From: Leptospiraceae bacterium
Lineage (GTDB): Bacteria > Spirochaetota > Leptospiria > Leptospirales > Leptospiraceae
DNA: 64,000 nucleotides
Direction of reading: 5' to 3'
NCBI GenBank assembly: GCA_017996175.1
Contig: JAGOHK010000011.1
Coordinates: forward strand, 1 to 64,000
The notes under the pieces were generated by a model. It saw only the letters and a program-made list of their open reading frames with translations. It was not told the origin of the DNA and did not search any database. The position numbers and the translations under genes were made by a program. Of this stretch, positions 55,819 through 64,000 are shown piece by piece (position 1 is the first letter of the stretch; each line of letters opens with the position of its first letter).

Positions 55819-57717
55819 ATGAAAGAAACGACGAATAAAATTTTAGTAGGAGGTTTCTTCATTTGTGTTGTTACATTTGGACTTTCCTCCCAGGAAGCTA
55901 AGAAGCCAGCAAAGGCTGCAAAGGAAGCGGTAAATATAGATAATTCCCAACCAAAGGAAGCTCCCGATAAGGAGGCAAAGGATAGTCCAAATCTAAATTT
56001 AGATCCGCCTCCGGAAGTAAAATATGTTGAGCAGCCGAACGATGGAAAAGGTATTCCTGAAATTCAAGCAGAGTTAGCGAAAGAAGAGCCATACAAAAGT
56101 CCATACAAAGGAAAACTTTCTGGGGAGCTAATGAGAAGTATGCTCCTTTCACCTGAGCACCAAGATGCTGTTCGTAAAGCAGATAGACTTTGGTTTGGAG
56201 ATATTTTTCGAATTGGTTTTCAAGCGCGACCTCGTTTTGATTATTCTTTCAATGGAGACTTTGATAAAAGAACGCAAGACGGAAGAAATTTTGGAACACA
56301 AAATTCACAAGTTTGGTTTATTGTAGATCCAACTCCTTATGCTACTGTTAAAGTAACGATCCAAGATGTGCGAGTTGCAGGCGGAGATCAATCTAGAAAG
56401 GATGGTCAACTTGGTTACTTGGGACAAGCGAACTCTGCAGGTGTGGAACTTTCCTCCGCACCTTCAGCAACTCAATCAGTAAATATTCAAAACCGCACTG
56501 GACTTAGAGAAGGTTTTGTTCTACTAAAAAATTTAGTAGATGGGGTTGAGTTTGTTGTAGGAAGACAAATTTTTGGATTTGGGGATAATAGATACGTCGG
56601 AGGAAGAAACGATGGACAAACTGGAAACTCTTTTGATGGATTACGCGCAAAGTATACAAGTAAGTATTTAACTACAGAGGTTTTTACTTCTATCATTGCA
56701 GAAGAAAGTAACGCAGGGGCTGGTAACAATACTGCAAATGGTCAGAAGCGAGGAACGGTTAATGACACTTACCTCTCTGGACTTTATAATACTCTAAAGT
56801 TTGAAGATTTTCTGATAGATTTATATTTTTTCAATGTAGACAGAAAATGGGAACAATCTTTAACTCGAACTCCTACATCGAGTCAAGACAGGACGAGACA
56901 AAGAGATGATTTAAATACAGTTGGGTTTCGTCTGAGTAACCGCACTGACGGAAATCGTTTGCCGAAGACCAAGGCATGGGATTGGACAATTGAACATTCC
57001 ATGCAATTCGGATTTAATGGGGAAAGAGGAAATGCAGATTGGGATACGTTAGGCGTAACTGTAAATGGTAGACCCAATGGACAACGCATTTACTCTCAGA
57101 GAAAAGAATACGATGCAAGGTTTTTCCTAGCGCAAACCGGTTATACTTTCTTTGATCGTTTTAGAGTAGGAATTCAATACTCATTCGGATCAGGGGACTC
57201 CAGTCGCTCTGACTCTAGAGTGAAAACCTACGATGCATCCTTTGCAACAAGATCTGGTGGATTTCCCTATTTTGATTCAGGCAATGGAATTGTGAATGCA
57301 ACTTTTTGGTCAAATACAAGCACTAAGTCCGTACACTTAATGTGGAATACAGAGAAGTTTGGGCGGTTTATTGCTGTAGCCTATGACATCCAAAAGGCAC
57401 AAATGAATGATGCCTGGTATGGTTCAGGTGGAGCGGTTAACACAGGGTTAAGTTATGAAAATTCTACAGGTGGAGCATTCGGTGGAACAAACAAACTTGG
57501 GGAAAAAATGGGCACAAGATTATTCCATGAATACGATTTTATCTGGCAGTATTATTTGAAAGACTATGTTTCTATATGGGCTGGGGCTTCTTATTTAGTA
57601 GCGGGAGATGCGGTAAGAGGAGTAAGAACTAACCCTTTTGCGGGAGCGATTAATGATCGTTATACCCTCGATCCAAAGTCTTATAGTTTTTTCTTATTCG
57701 TTCAGTTTGCAATGTAA
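55819..57717 (+). CDS. Outer-membrane beta-barrel porin (alginate-export-like family)
   Basis: 632 residues from the ATG at 55819, with AAGGAGGAATA in front; an in-frame TTG at 55780 is rejected. Signal peptide [20 protein letters not shown]; Lys/Pro/Ala/Glu-rich linker; then a beta barrel from about 120 ([57 protein letters not shown]) to a terminal Phe-x-Met (FLFVQFAM), the usual outer-membrane end. Resembles alginate-export/DUF1302-type porins. Its position before a sulfate-binding protein points to uptake of sulfur-containing anions or organosulfur compounds. Confidence 0.8.
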   Translation: MKETTNKILVGGFFICVVTFGLSSQEAKKPAKAAKEAVNIDNSQPKEAPDKEAKDSPNLNLDPPPEVKYVEQPNDGKGIPEIQAELAKEEPYKSPYKGKLSGELMRSMLLSPEHQDAVRKADRLWFGDIFRIGFQARPRFDYSFNGDFDKRTQDGRNFGTQNSQVWFIVDPTPYATVKVTIQDVRVAGGDQSRKDGQLGYLGQANSAGVELSSAPSATQSVNIQNRTGLREGFVLLKNLVDGVEFVVGRQIFGFGDNRYVGGRNDGQTGNSFDGLRAKYTSKYLTTEVFTSIIAEESNAGAGNNTANGQKRGTVNDTYLSGLYNTLKFEDFLIDLYFFNVDRKWEQSLTRTPTSSQDRTRQRDDLNTVGFRLSNRTDGNRLPKTKAWDWTIEHSMQFGFNGERGNADWDTLGVTVNGRPNGQRIYSQRKEYDARFFLAQTGYTFFDRFRVGIQYSFGSGDSSRSDSRVKTYDASFATRSGGFPYFDSGNGIVNATFWSNTSTKSVHLMWNTEKFGRFIAVAYDIQKAQMNDAWYGSGGAVNTGLSYENSTGGAFGGTNKLGEKMGTRLFHEYDFIWQYYLKDYVSIWAGASYLVAGDAVRGVRTNPFAGAINDRYTLDPKSYSFFLFVQFAM

Positions 57718-57741
57718 TAAATTTAATCATAGGAGATTAAT

Positions 57742-58746
57742 ATGAAAATTAATTTAGTTAAATCATTAGTATCCACAATCCTTCTCTTGGCGGGATTACA
57801 ATCAGTTGCCGCAAAGGACATTACTCTTCTAAATGTATCTTATGACCCGACACGAGAACTTTACGCAGAATACAATAAAGTATTCGCAAAGTATTGGAAA
57901 GGTAAGTCAGGTGATGATGTAAGAGTCAATCAATCGCATGGAGGTAGCGGTAAACAAGCACGATCCGTTCTAGATGGGCTAGAAGCAGATTTTGTGACAT
58001 TGGCTCTCTCTTATGACATAGATATTATCGCGTCTAAGGGTCTACTTTCCCCGGACTGGCAAAAAAGTTTACCGAATAATAGTTCACCTTATACTTCTAC
58101 AATTGTTTTTGTAGTTAGAAAAGGAAATCCTAAGAATATAAAAGACTGGGATGATTTAATAAAATCGAAAGTGGGGGTAATCACGCCTAACCCCAAGACA
58201 AGTGGCGGAGCTAGATGGAACTATCTTGCTGCTTGGGGATATGCTGCTAAAAAATTCAATAACGATGATTCTAAAATTAGAGATTTCATAAAAACTCTTT
58301 ATAAAAATGTTCCAGTTCTAGATTCGGGTGCCCGTGGTTCTAGTACCACATTTGCACAAAATGGAATCGGGGATGTATTTCTTTCCTGGGAGAATGAAGC
58401 ATTTTTAATTTTAGAAGAGATGGGAAAGGATAAATTTGAAATTATTAGACCGTCTATTAGTATTTTGGCAGAACCACCTATTGCTGTGATTGAAAAAAAT
58501 ACGGAGAAACATGGAACTACCGAAGTAACAAAGGCATACCTAAAATCTCTCTACTCTGAACCAGCACAAGAAATTATAGCAAAACATGGTTATAGACCTA
58601 GAAGTGCGACAATTCTAAAAAAATATGCAGATAAATTTCCGAAACTAGATTTAATCACCGTGGATTCTAATTTTGGTGGTTGGCATAAAGCGCATAAGGA
58701 TCATTTTGCGGATGGAGCTAGTTTTGATAAGCTGTATGTGAAGTAA
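57742..58746 (+). CDS. sbp: Periplasmic sulfate/thiosulfate-binding protein
   Basis: 334 residues. Signal peptide ending in SVAAKD; then the Sbp/CysP family blocks [52 protein letters not shown] and [20 protein letters not shown], which bind the anion. The C-terminal part also matches ([20 protein letters not shown]). Delivers sulfate or thiosulfate to a CysTWA transporter, whose genes are not in the window. AGGAGATTAAT precedes the ATG; 24 bases from the porin gene, so one operon. Confidence 0.92.
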   Translation: MKINLVKSLVSTILLLAGLQSVAAKDITLLNVSYDPTRELYAEYNKVFAKYWKGKSGDDVRVNQSHGGSGKQARSVLDGLEADFVTLALSYDIDIIASKGLLSPDWQKSLPNNSSPYTSTIVFVVRKGNPKNIKDWDDLIKSKVGVITPNPKTSGGARWNYLAAWGYAAKKFNNDDSKIRDFIKTLYKNVPVLDSGARGSSTTFAQNGIGDVFLSWENEAFLILEEMGKDKFEIIRPSISILAEPPIAVIEKNTEKHGTTEVTKAYLKSLYSEPAQEIIAKHGYRPRSATILKKYADKFPKLDLITVDSNFGGWHKAHKDHFADGASFDKLYVK

Positions 58747-58754
58747 AGAAAAAA

Positions 58755-59060
58755 AACTGCCACCGATGGACAATGCTGTCAAGTTAAGGGAAACGAAGAA
58801 GAGGTTAACCACGAAGAGCACAGAGAACACGAAGAAAAGAAAGAGATTCTTGATAAAATCCTTCGCGAGCTTCGTGTCCTTCGTGGTGAAAAACTCTTAA
58901 TTGTACAGCATTGACCGATGGACACCTATAAAAGAACGATAAAAAATAATACAGATTCAAATCAAATTATGAATACTCAAGAACTATCGTATTTTTTATC
59001 AGTGCTCTTGGTGTCTACACGTCTGGACTGGGCTCAGTGCAGGTCGGTGGTAATCTTAAA
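58755..59060. repeat. Dispersed TIR-like repeat, copy E, interrupted by a nested element
   Basis: Starts near CTGCCACCGATGGACA and ends GTCGGTGGTAATCTTAAA, same family as copies A-D. Inside are ATAAAAGAACGATAAAA and a second element (58773-58913). The right end supplies the last codons and the stop of the histidine kinase gene on the minus strand. Confidence 0.75.
58773..58913. repeat. Nested element with inverted ends and an 11-bp direct duplication
   Basis: Ends AATGCTGTCAAGTTAAG and CTTAATTGTACAGCATT are imperfect inverted repeats; the interior has ACCACGAAGAGCACAGAG and its inverse TTCGTGTCCTTCGTGGT. ACCGATGGACA occurs on both sides (58762-58772 and 58914-58924), which looks like a target-site duplication made when it entered copy E. 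About 141 bp; no coding capacity. Confidence 0.65.
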
Positions 59061-61064
59061 AGACAGAGGCAAAGTGACAATAAACTCTGTTCCTTTGTCA
59101 TAGTTATCGTTGAGTTGAATTTCACCATTTAGCATTTTGACAATATCTCGACAAAGAGGAAGACCAAGACCAGTGCCAGCTTCACCTGCTGTCCCCCTAA
59201 AGCTAGTTTTAATAACATGCGAAAATAGATTGGCGCGAATTTCTTGTGGTATACCAACTCCTGTATCTTTAACGGATAATATATATTTGTCGTCATTTCG
59301 AATTCTGCTGATAGAAATCATATCTCCCGCATTTGAAAATTTAATAGAATTAGAAACTAGGTTTAAAATGACTTCTTGGAGTAACGCTTCATCTGTTTGT
59401 ATTTGGTCATCCTCTGAGACAAAACTCAGAAGTTGAATTTCTTTTTCTCTGACTCGACCGAGCATAATATTAAAAATCTTATCAATAACTTTCGATGGAT
59501 TGCAGGTCTGAATATTGAGTTGGATGCTTCCAGAATTTGTCTGACTGAATTGTAAAATTTTTTCGGTCATTTCTAGTGAGTGTTCAATTGATTTAATGGC
59601 TAACTCTAAATAGCTTTTAGATAATTCTTCTTCCGACTCGTCGTCTGATTCCATCGAACTTTGGATTAACATTTTCGCATTTCCAATTGGCGATCTGAGA
59701 TCGTGAGATAATAGAGAAATAAATTGATCCTTTAATTCATTTGATTTTACGGCGGCAATTTTTTCGTCCATTATTTCTTTGGTTCTTTCTGCTATTCTAT
59801 TTTCTAGGTCTTCATTGATTTTCTTCAAGTCTGAACTTAAAAGTTCGACATCCTGAAAGGCTTTTACAAATCGAATTAGTAAATAGAGAGATTGGCTGAG
59901 AACAACAAAGATTACCCCGTAATGCGCTATATAGCTAGTATGTAATACTTCTGTCGTATTAAGTATGTCGTTAATTGTGCAAATGAGCATGAAACTAAAT
60001 CCAATCAAAATAATAAAAGCATTTTCTTTCTTTTGATAAACTGCAAATGCAACTATTAGATAGGATATTATTAATTCTAAAATAAATATGGGCAAATAAA
60101 TATTAACCAGATTTGAGTAAAACACAGTTTGAGTAAAAACAGTAACAAAAGAAAATCCAATCCCGATTAAATAGCTGATCGTGATTATCCACTTTCGAAG
60201 TTTCATAAAAAACATATTACTCAAAAATTGTAGTGCAAGAGGCATTACTAAAAAGAACGTTAAATATTCAATAGCCACATAAATTGGATAACCAACCGGG
60301 AGGTAATCTGCTAAAAGTTTTTCTCCGGTGCTTGCAGTTCTTAGAAAAATGCAGATAACTAAAAAAGTAAATTGAATGGAAAGAGTTTCGCTTTTTCGAA
60401 TTAGATATAAACCAATATGGTAAAGAATTACAAAAAATAAAAAACCTAGAATGAAATCATCCCGACTACGAATAGTTTGAACATAAGACAAAAGACCCAA
60501 CTCTGTTCCAAAGTATATGTTATATAAAAATCCTCCTTTTTTATGATGAAAATTAGAAACTTGAACTACAATATCTAAAGTATTCTTCGATGTAGAAAAA
60601 GAAGCGAAAGATGGACGTGTATCTGGAATTGCGTTTGTTATATCTTTTCCTGTTATTCCTATACAATTTAATTCCAAGTCATTGATGAAAACTTTACAGT
60701 TTGTCAATGGCTTCATTCGAATTGCAAATATGGGATAATGTTTATTTTGCGGCAATAGAATTTTTAGTCGATAAGTAGCGAATCCTATACCGGCTAACGT
60801 TTGACCGTCAATAACTTTACCATTCCAAGTGGAAGGTAGATCAATATAGCTGGGTTTGAGAGATGCTATGTCTTCCGGCGAATAAAGTCCATTCCAGTAG
60901 AATTCCCAGTTTCCTTCTAGACTTATTACAGGCTCTTTTTCATAATTCCAGTTTTGTAAATCAAGAATTCCATCTTTAGCTTTGTAGGTAGTGTAATCTC
61001 TTTTGCACCCAGCAAAGAAAAGTAGTGGAACGCAAATCAGGATTAAAATGATTTTATTTTTCAT
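59034..61064 (-). CDS. 7TMR-DISM sensor histidine kinase lipoprotein
   Basis: 676 residues. Lipobox FAGC (Cys20), 7TMR-DISM extracellular domain, seven membrane helices (about 195-395), coiled coil, HisKA with LSHDLRSPIGNAKM and a HATPase domain (NLVSNSIKFS, KDTGVGIPQEI, GTGLGLPLCRDIV). The receptor part resembles that of the cyclase at 3.0 kb (ILDLQNWNYEKEPVISLEG versus ILDLSQWDFEKDGVINLDG), so similar ligands may feed cAMP and phosphorelay pathways. The last residues (KITTDLH) and stop codon are encoded in the repeat copy E. Confidence 0.9.
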   Translation of the reverse strand: MKNKIILILICVPLLFFAGCKRDYTTYKAKDGILDLQNWNYEKEPVISLEGNWEFYWNGLYSPEDIASLKPSYIDLPSTWNGKVIDGQTLAGIGFATYRLKILLPQNKHYPIFAIRMKPLTNCKVFINDLELNCIGITGKDITNAIPDTRPSFASFSTSKNTLDIVVQVSNFHHKKGGFLYNIYFGTELGLLSYVQTIRSRDDFILGFLFFVILYHIGLYLIRKSETLSIQFTFLVICIFLRTASTGEKLLADYLPVGYPIYVAIEYLTFFLVMPLALQFLSNMFFMKLRKWIITISYLIGIGFSFVTVFTQTVFYSNLVNIYLPIFILELIISYLIVAFAVYQKKENAFIILIGFSFMLICTINDILNTTEVLHTSYIAHYGVIFVVLSQSLYLLIRFVKAFQDVELLSSDLKKINEDLENRIAERTKEIMDEKIAAVKSNELKDQFISLLSHDLRSPIGNAKMLIQSSMESDDESEEELSKSYLELAIKSIEHSLEMTEKILQFSQTNSGSIQLNIQTCNPSKVIDKIFNIMLGRVREKEIQLLSFVSEDDQIQTDEALLQEVILNLVSNSIKFSNAGDMISISRIRNDDKYILSVKDTGVGIPQEIRANLFSHVIKTSFRGTAGEAGTGLGLPLCRDIVKMLNGEIQLNDNYDKGTEFIVTLPLSFKITTDLH

Positions 61065-61346
61065 ACATTTAAAACTAGGTTTAGAATTAGAGCATGTATT
61101 GCAAATTAAAAAATACCTAGGTGCTTAGCTTCGCAAAATCCGGGATCTACCTTGGTTGAGTAGGTAAAGTTTAATTTATGAATTATAAAATCTTGTTAAT
61201 CCTGTCTAAAAACTCTTCTAGACATTCCATGGTGGTCGTATGAGCGAAGCGAAAATTGGTGATATGTACAACAAACAAAATATCTAAAATAAACACAGAT
61301 ACAAATTGAAATAGTATCTGTGTCTGTAAATTCTTACGAAATGTAT

Positions 61347-62447
61347 TTATGCAGCAGGTGTAGCCGCAGCATTTTTCTTTTTGTAGTAACCGTAACCAAC
61401 AGCACCTACAATTAAGAGTAACCAGATGTACCAGAATTGAACTAGTATGCTAGTAATTGCAATAATTACAAAGGCTACCACTCCCAATGCAAATCGTAAC
61501 ACCGAACTTCCCATTGTTCCAACGAATGGAATAAAATCTAAAAGCATTGTAACAGGACCAATCAAAAGCGAAAGACCTGACCAAAGCATAATGAATGCAC
61601 AAAATCTACCAATCCATTTCATTGTGGAATCATCGGACTTAATCGCTTTCATTGTTTGCGCATAATCGCCAACACTCGCACTCATGAATGATTCATCTTT
61701 ATAAGTGAATTTCCCAAGTGTATCCCCATTTAGTTTGCCTAGAAAAGTCATATCCCCTTCCGGAATCGGTGTAGCACTTACAGTAACTCTTTCGCAACCT
61801 TCAAATTCGCTGTTGGCACAGTTCGCATTTTCATACAAATAATTTCCAGAGCTAACAAAACCGTTTGTATTGATTTCACTATCAGCCGGTTTTGAACTTG
61901 GTACAGAAGAAGTAAAATCTGTATCTGCCAGATTTACTTTATAAGACTTTCCATCACTTGCAAGCATACCACCAGTAGCCACATTGGTGTCATTTTTTAC
62001 ACGTTTTTGGTGGAATGGTTTTGATTTACAAGCAGGTAATTTAAAGGAAGACGGATTATCTGGGTTTGATGTCCACTTGAGTTTACACTCTCTTACCTTC
62101 TTTTTGTTGCTACCATCGCCTTCCGTTCTTTCTGTTTCATCCCAAGCGTATACTTCCGAGCTTTCGCTTACACTTATGTAATTTCCTTGCTTTACAAACA
62201 AACTACCAACAGGCTGTGCTGTTAATTTTCCAGTGATATATACTGGTTTGCCTTCTTCCATTTGTGTAACTGGTTTTGCATTCTTAAACGCGTCCCCCGC
62301 TTGTGTACAAGTCTCTACTTTGAAAACTACAAAGATAGAGAGAGGAATTAACGCGAATCCTGTCAGTATCCCTTTGAGCGAATCGCCGAATTGCGAAAAA
62401 AATCCTACTGATTCACTAGATGACATTCCGTCACTACTAATTGCCAT
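61347..62447 (-). CDS. TMEM43/LUMA-like membrane protein
   Basis: 366 residues. Start MAISSDGMSSSESVGFFSQF; first helix GFALIPLSIFVVFK, a large non-cytoplasmic domain, and three C-terminal helices (FCAFIMLWSGLSLLIGPVTM; VLRFALGVVAFVIIAITSIL; YIWLLLIVGAVGYGYYKKK). The layout and the YITGKLTAQPVG region match TMEM43 (DUF1625) proteins, found in animals and some bacteria. Function unknown. AGGAGATACC precedes the ATG. Confidence 0.75.
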   Translation of the reverse strand: MAISSDGMSSSESVGFFSQFGDSLKGILTGFALIPLSIFVVFKVETCTQAGDAFKNAKPVTQMEEGKPVYITGKLTAQPVGSLFVKQGNYISVSESSEVYAWDETERTEGDGSNKKKVRECKLKWTSNPDNPSSFKLPACKSKPFHQKRVKNDTNVATGGMLASDGKSYKVNLADTDFTSSVPSSKPADSEINTNGFVSSGNYLYENANCANSEFEGCERVTVSATPIPEGDMTFLGKLNGDTLGKFTYKDESFMSASVGDYAQTMKAIKSDDSTMKWIGRFCAFIMLWSGLSLLIGPVTMLLDFIPFVGTMGSSVLRFALGVVAFVIIAITSILVQFWYIWLLLIVGAVGYGYYKKKNAAATPAA

Positions 62448-62686
62448 AGGTATCTCCTAAATTAAATTTATGTGGGTGTAATAGTGTTAGATGTTATAAA
62501 TAAGACAAGTAGTTTTTTTGAGCAGGATTAGAATGATTCGCAGGATTTTCAGGATTAAGAAACTTCATTTTAAAGGATTTTTCTTCATTGAAAACCATGT
62601 GAGATTTAGTATAATGATTAGCAGTATTTATAGAATTAATATTCTGCAAAATGTAATTTGTTAGAGAATAATTAATGATTTCATAC

Positions 62687-62863
62687 TTATTTCTTCTTAG
62701 TCACGAAACGTAAATTCTTCAATTTATATTTTTTTATTATTTCTTGAGTGTTCGCACGAATCTTTTTTAAGTCAATTTTCTGTTTTGCCATTTTGTGGCG
62801 AATTGTATGTAGCTCCCACAAGGCAAAGTCTTCTTCTTTTTTGTAATCATTAGATGTTTCCAT
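62687..62863 (-). CDS. Small predicted antitoxin of the PIN-domain toxin
   Basis: 58 residues, too short for normal gene tracks. Starts METSNDYKKEEDFALWELHT and is basic and helical to the end (FVTKKK). A very strong ribosome site, TAGGAGGAGATTCC, lies before the ATG and inside the end of the PIN gene; the two overlap by 14 bases. Size and position fit an antitoxin. Family not recognised. Confidence 0.65.
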   Translation of the reverse strand: METSNDYKKEEDFALWELHTIRHKMAKQKIDLKKIRANTQEIIKKYKLKNLRFVTKKK

Positions 62864-63320
62864 AGGAATCTCCTCCTAAATTTTCAATGCTAACTATTTC
62901 TAAAGTATGATAATGATTTTCTAAATTGATTTGATGAATTGCATTCATAGTTTTAAGATTTACTATATGCCTGAAATTCCAAGAAACGATTGCATCAAGT
63001 TTATTAACTGTTGCGGTTGCAATATGGATCGAATCGTTGACTTCATTTTTAATAATTTGATTTCGGTATTTCTTTGCTAAATCTAAAACTTCTTCTTCAA
63101 TTTCTATAATGACTGGGGAAATAGAATCAAGTAAAGTAAACATTTTATCTTTCAAATCTTGATTAGTATTATTTTCAATTTCTTGTAGAATTAAATCGGA
63201 AACGAAAATTTCGTAAGCTGAAATATTATTTTTAATCCATTTGACTGTAACTAATTGTCTTAGTGGTTTTGATATATCAAAGTACGCGGATAATATAGAT
63301 GTATCTAAAAATAATTTCAT
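62850..63320 (-). CDS. PIN-domain toxin (VapC-like ribonuclease)
   Basis: 156 residues from ATG at 63320 (the open frame begins with a TTG at 63329). Mg-binding acidic residues of the PIN fold: FLDTSILSAYFD (first Asp), EIENN in helix 3, NDSIHIATATVNKLDAIVSWN (third and fourth acids). These toxins cleave RNA and are neutralised by a small antitoxin, here encoded directly downstream, a toxin-first order. Confidence 0.82.
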   Translation of the reverse strand: MKLFLDTSILSAYFDISKPLRQLVTVKWIKNNISAYEIFVSDLILQEIENNTNQDLKDKMFTLLDSISPVIIEIEEEVLDLAKKYRNQIIKNEVNDSIHIATATVNKLDAIVSWNFRHIVNLKTMNAIHQINLENHYHTLEIVSIENLGGDSYGNI

Positions 63321-63448
63321 TTGAGTCAATTATTCTTGAACTAATTCTATTTGTCAAACTCATTCAATAATTTAAAACAAACATTCGGAGTTATATACCC
63401 TTCGCCAGAAGTAATTACCCACAAGGACTTTATTTAAATAGCATTTGG

Positions 63449-63508
63449 TATAGACCAAACGCACTTTTCTAATTTCAAAATAGGTATTTTCTTTTGGCGT
63501 TTGGTATA
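63449..63508. repeat. Inverted repeat of the GGTATA/TTTTGGCG family
   Basis: ACCAAACGC (63454-63462) and its exact reverse complement GCGTTTGGT (63497-63505) with GGTATA-like outer ends; the right part CTTTTGGCGTTTGGTATA nearly equals 49626-49643. Lies in the 242-base gap between the PIN gene and the rhomboid gene. Confidence 0.6.
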
Positions 63509-63562
63509 AATAAAACTTGTATTATTTGCAAATGATTTAGCATTACAATTTTTTAAAGAAAA

Positions 63563-64000
63563 TTATCTACTAATCGATTCTATAAAATGAGGAATTATCT
63601 CCGGCACAAAAACTGCTGTAATTACCATACCGGCGACTGCCCCATAGAAATGGGCTTCGTGGTTGATATTGTCATACTGGTTGTTGGCGGAATAATAAGA
63701 GTAGGCGAGGTACAAAAATCCAAATACAAAAGCGGGAACTCCCACTGGAATAAACATGATTCCAATTTTTGCCATTGGTTGAAATAGGATAAAACTAAAG
63801 ATCACACCTGATACGCCGCCTGACGCACCAAGACTTCGATACATTGGATTTAGTTTATTTTTCAATATGCATGTGTATACGCTTGCTAGAATTGAACCAA
63901 AGTAAACGAGGAAAAACTTTGTATGCCCCAGATAACTTTCCAATACAAATGCAAAGGAATAAAAAGAAAACATATTAAAAAGTAAATGCCATATATCCGC
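63563..64000 (-). CDS. Rhomboid-family intramembrane serine protease, 5' end outside the window
   Basis: Partial: the frame is open to the window edge, ADIWHLLFNMFSFYSFAF precedes the Met at 63973, and that HxxxN belongs to the second helix of rhomboids. Serine-containing SLGASGGVSGVIFSFIL (GxSG catalytic motif), and late HEAHFYGAVAGMVITAVF (catalytic His). C-terminus ends PHFIESISR. Cleaves membrane proteins within the bilayer; substrates unknown. Confidence 0.88.
   Translation of the reverse strand, partial: ADIWHLLFNMFSFYSFAFVLESYLGHTKFFLVYFGSILASVYTCILKNKLNPMYRSLGASGGVSGVIFSFILFQPMAKIGIMFIPVGVPAFVFGFLYLAYSYYSANNQYDNINHEAHFYGAVAGMVITAVFVPEIIPHFIESISR

Noticed and set aside
1-64000. tRNA or rRNA genes
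   Set aside because: Reading for T-loop and anticodon-arm patterns gave no convincing candidate; a covariance search was not possible.

Overview
The window is a stretch of chromosome from a low-GC spirochete, most probably a free-living member of the Leptospiraceae. The best taxonomic marker is a close homologue of the leptospiral OmpA-like lipoprotein Loa22 at 18.1 kb. Supporting it are lipoproteins with spirochete-style lipoboxes, two receptors of the 7TMR-DISM class, PAS-rich kinases and many short exported proteins of unknown function. I saw no rRNA, no convincing tRNA, no CRISPR array and no transposase.

Layout. 0-3 kb: hemolysin-III-type membrane protein and an AbiE-like toxin-antitoxin pair. 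3-7.2 kb: lipoprotein receptor with a class III adenylate cyclase domain, carrying two perfect palindromes inside its coding sequence, and an acyl-CoA dehydrogenase. 7.5-10.7 kb: three tandem copies of a secreted Cys-rich alpha/beta-hydrolase-like protein. 10.9-28.3 kb: mostly housekeeping genes (S1 protein, trmL, uvrB, RluD-type pseudouridine synthase, loa22, YciO, Maf, holA, 5'-nucleotidase, a CzcA-type RND pump, PgeF-like protein) with small exported proteins. 28.5-32 kb: PAS histidine kinase, ankyrin and DUF1801 genes joined by 4-base overlaps. 32-38 kb: Rieske/flavin monooxygenase pair, hypothetical envelope proteins and a metallo-beta-lactamase-fold hydrolase. 38-47 kb: small proteins, degenerate signalling proteins (SpoIIE-like and GGDEF-like folds without catalytic residues), methyltransferase, hydrolase and FapA. 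47-49.3 kb: NhaD-type antiporter and CDF metal exporter.

49.8-58.7 kb is the most interesting part: a sulfur island. It runs serine O-acetyltransferase, two tandem Family 2 encapsulin shell proteins that each carry a cyclic-nucleotide-binding-type domain, a SufS-type cysteine desulfurase with a disordered N-terminal extension of about 168 residues (the expected cargo), a terminator, a 38-bp dyad, an outer-membrane porin and a periplasmic sulfate/thiosulfate-binding protein. The likely logic is to import oxidised sulfur, activate serine, make cysteine, and draw sulfane sulfur from cysteine inside a protein nanocompartment built from two shell types.

59-64 kb: a second 7TMR-DISM receptor (histidine kinase), a TMEM43-like protein, a PIN toxin-antitoxin pair and the 3' part of a rhomboid protease that runs off the window.

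The intergenic DNA is full of non-coding repeats: a dispersed element of about 180-300 bp with TIR-like ends (five copies), a second element nested in one copy with an apparent 11-bp target duplication, a family of perfect palindromes sharing GTAGRGAC, and a TTTTGGC/TTGGTATA motif. Several genes begin or end inside repeat DNA.
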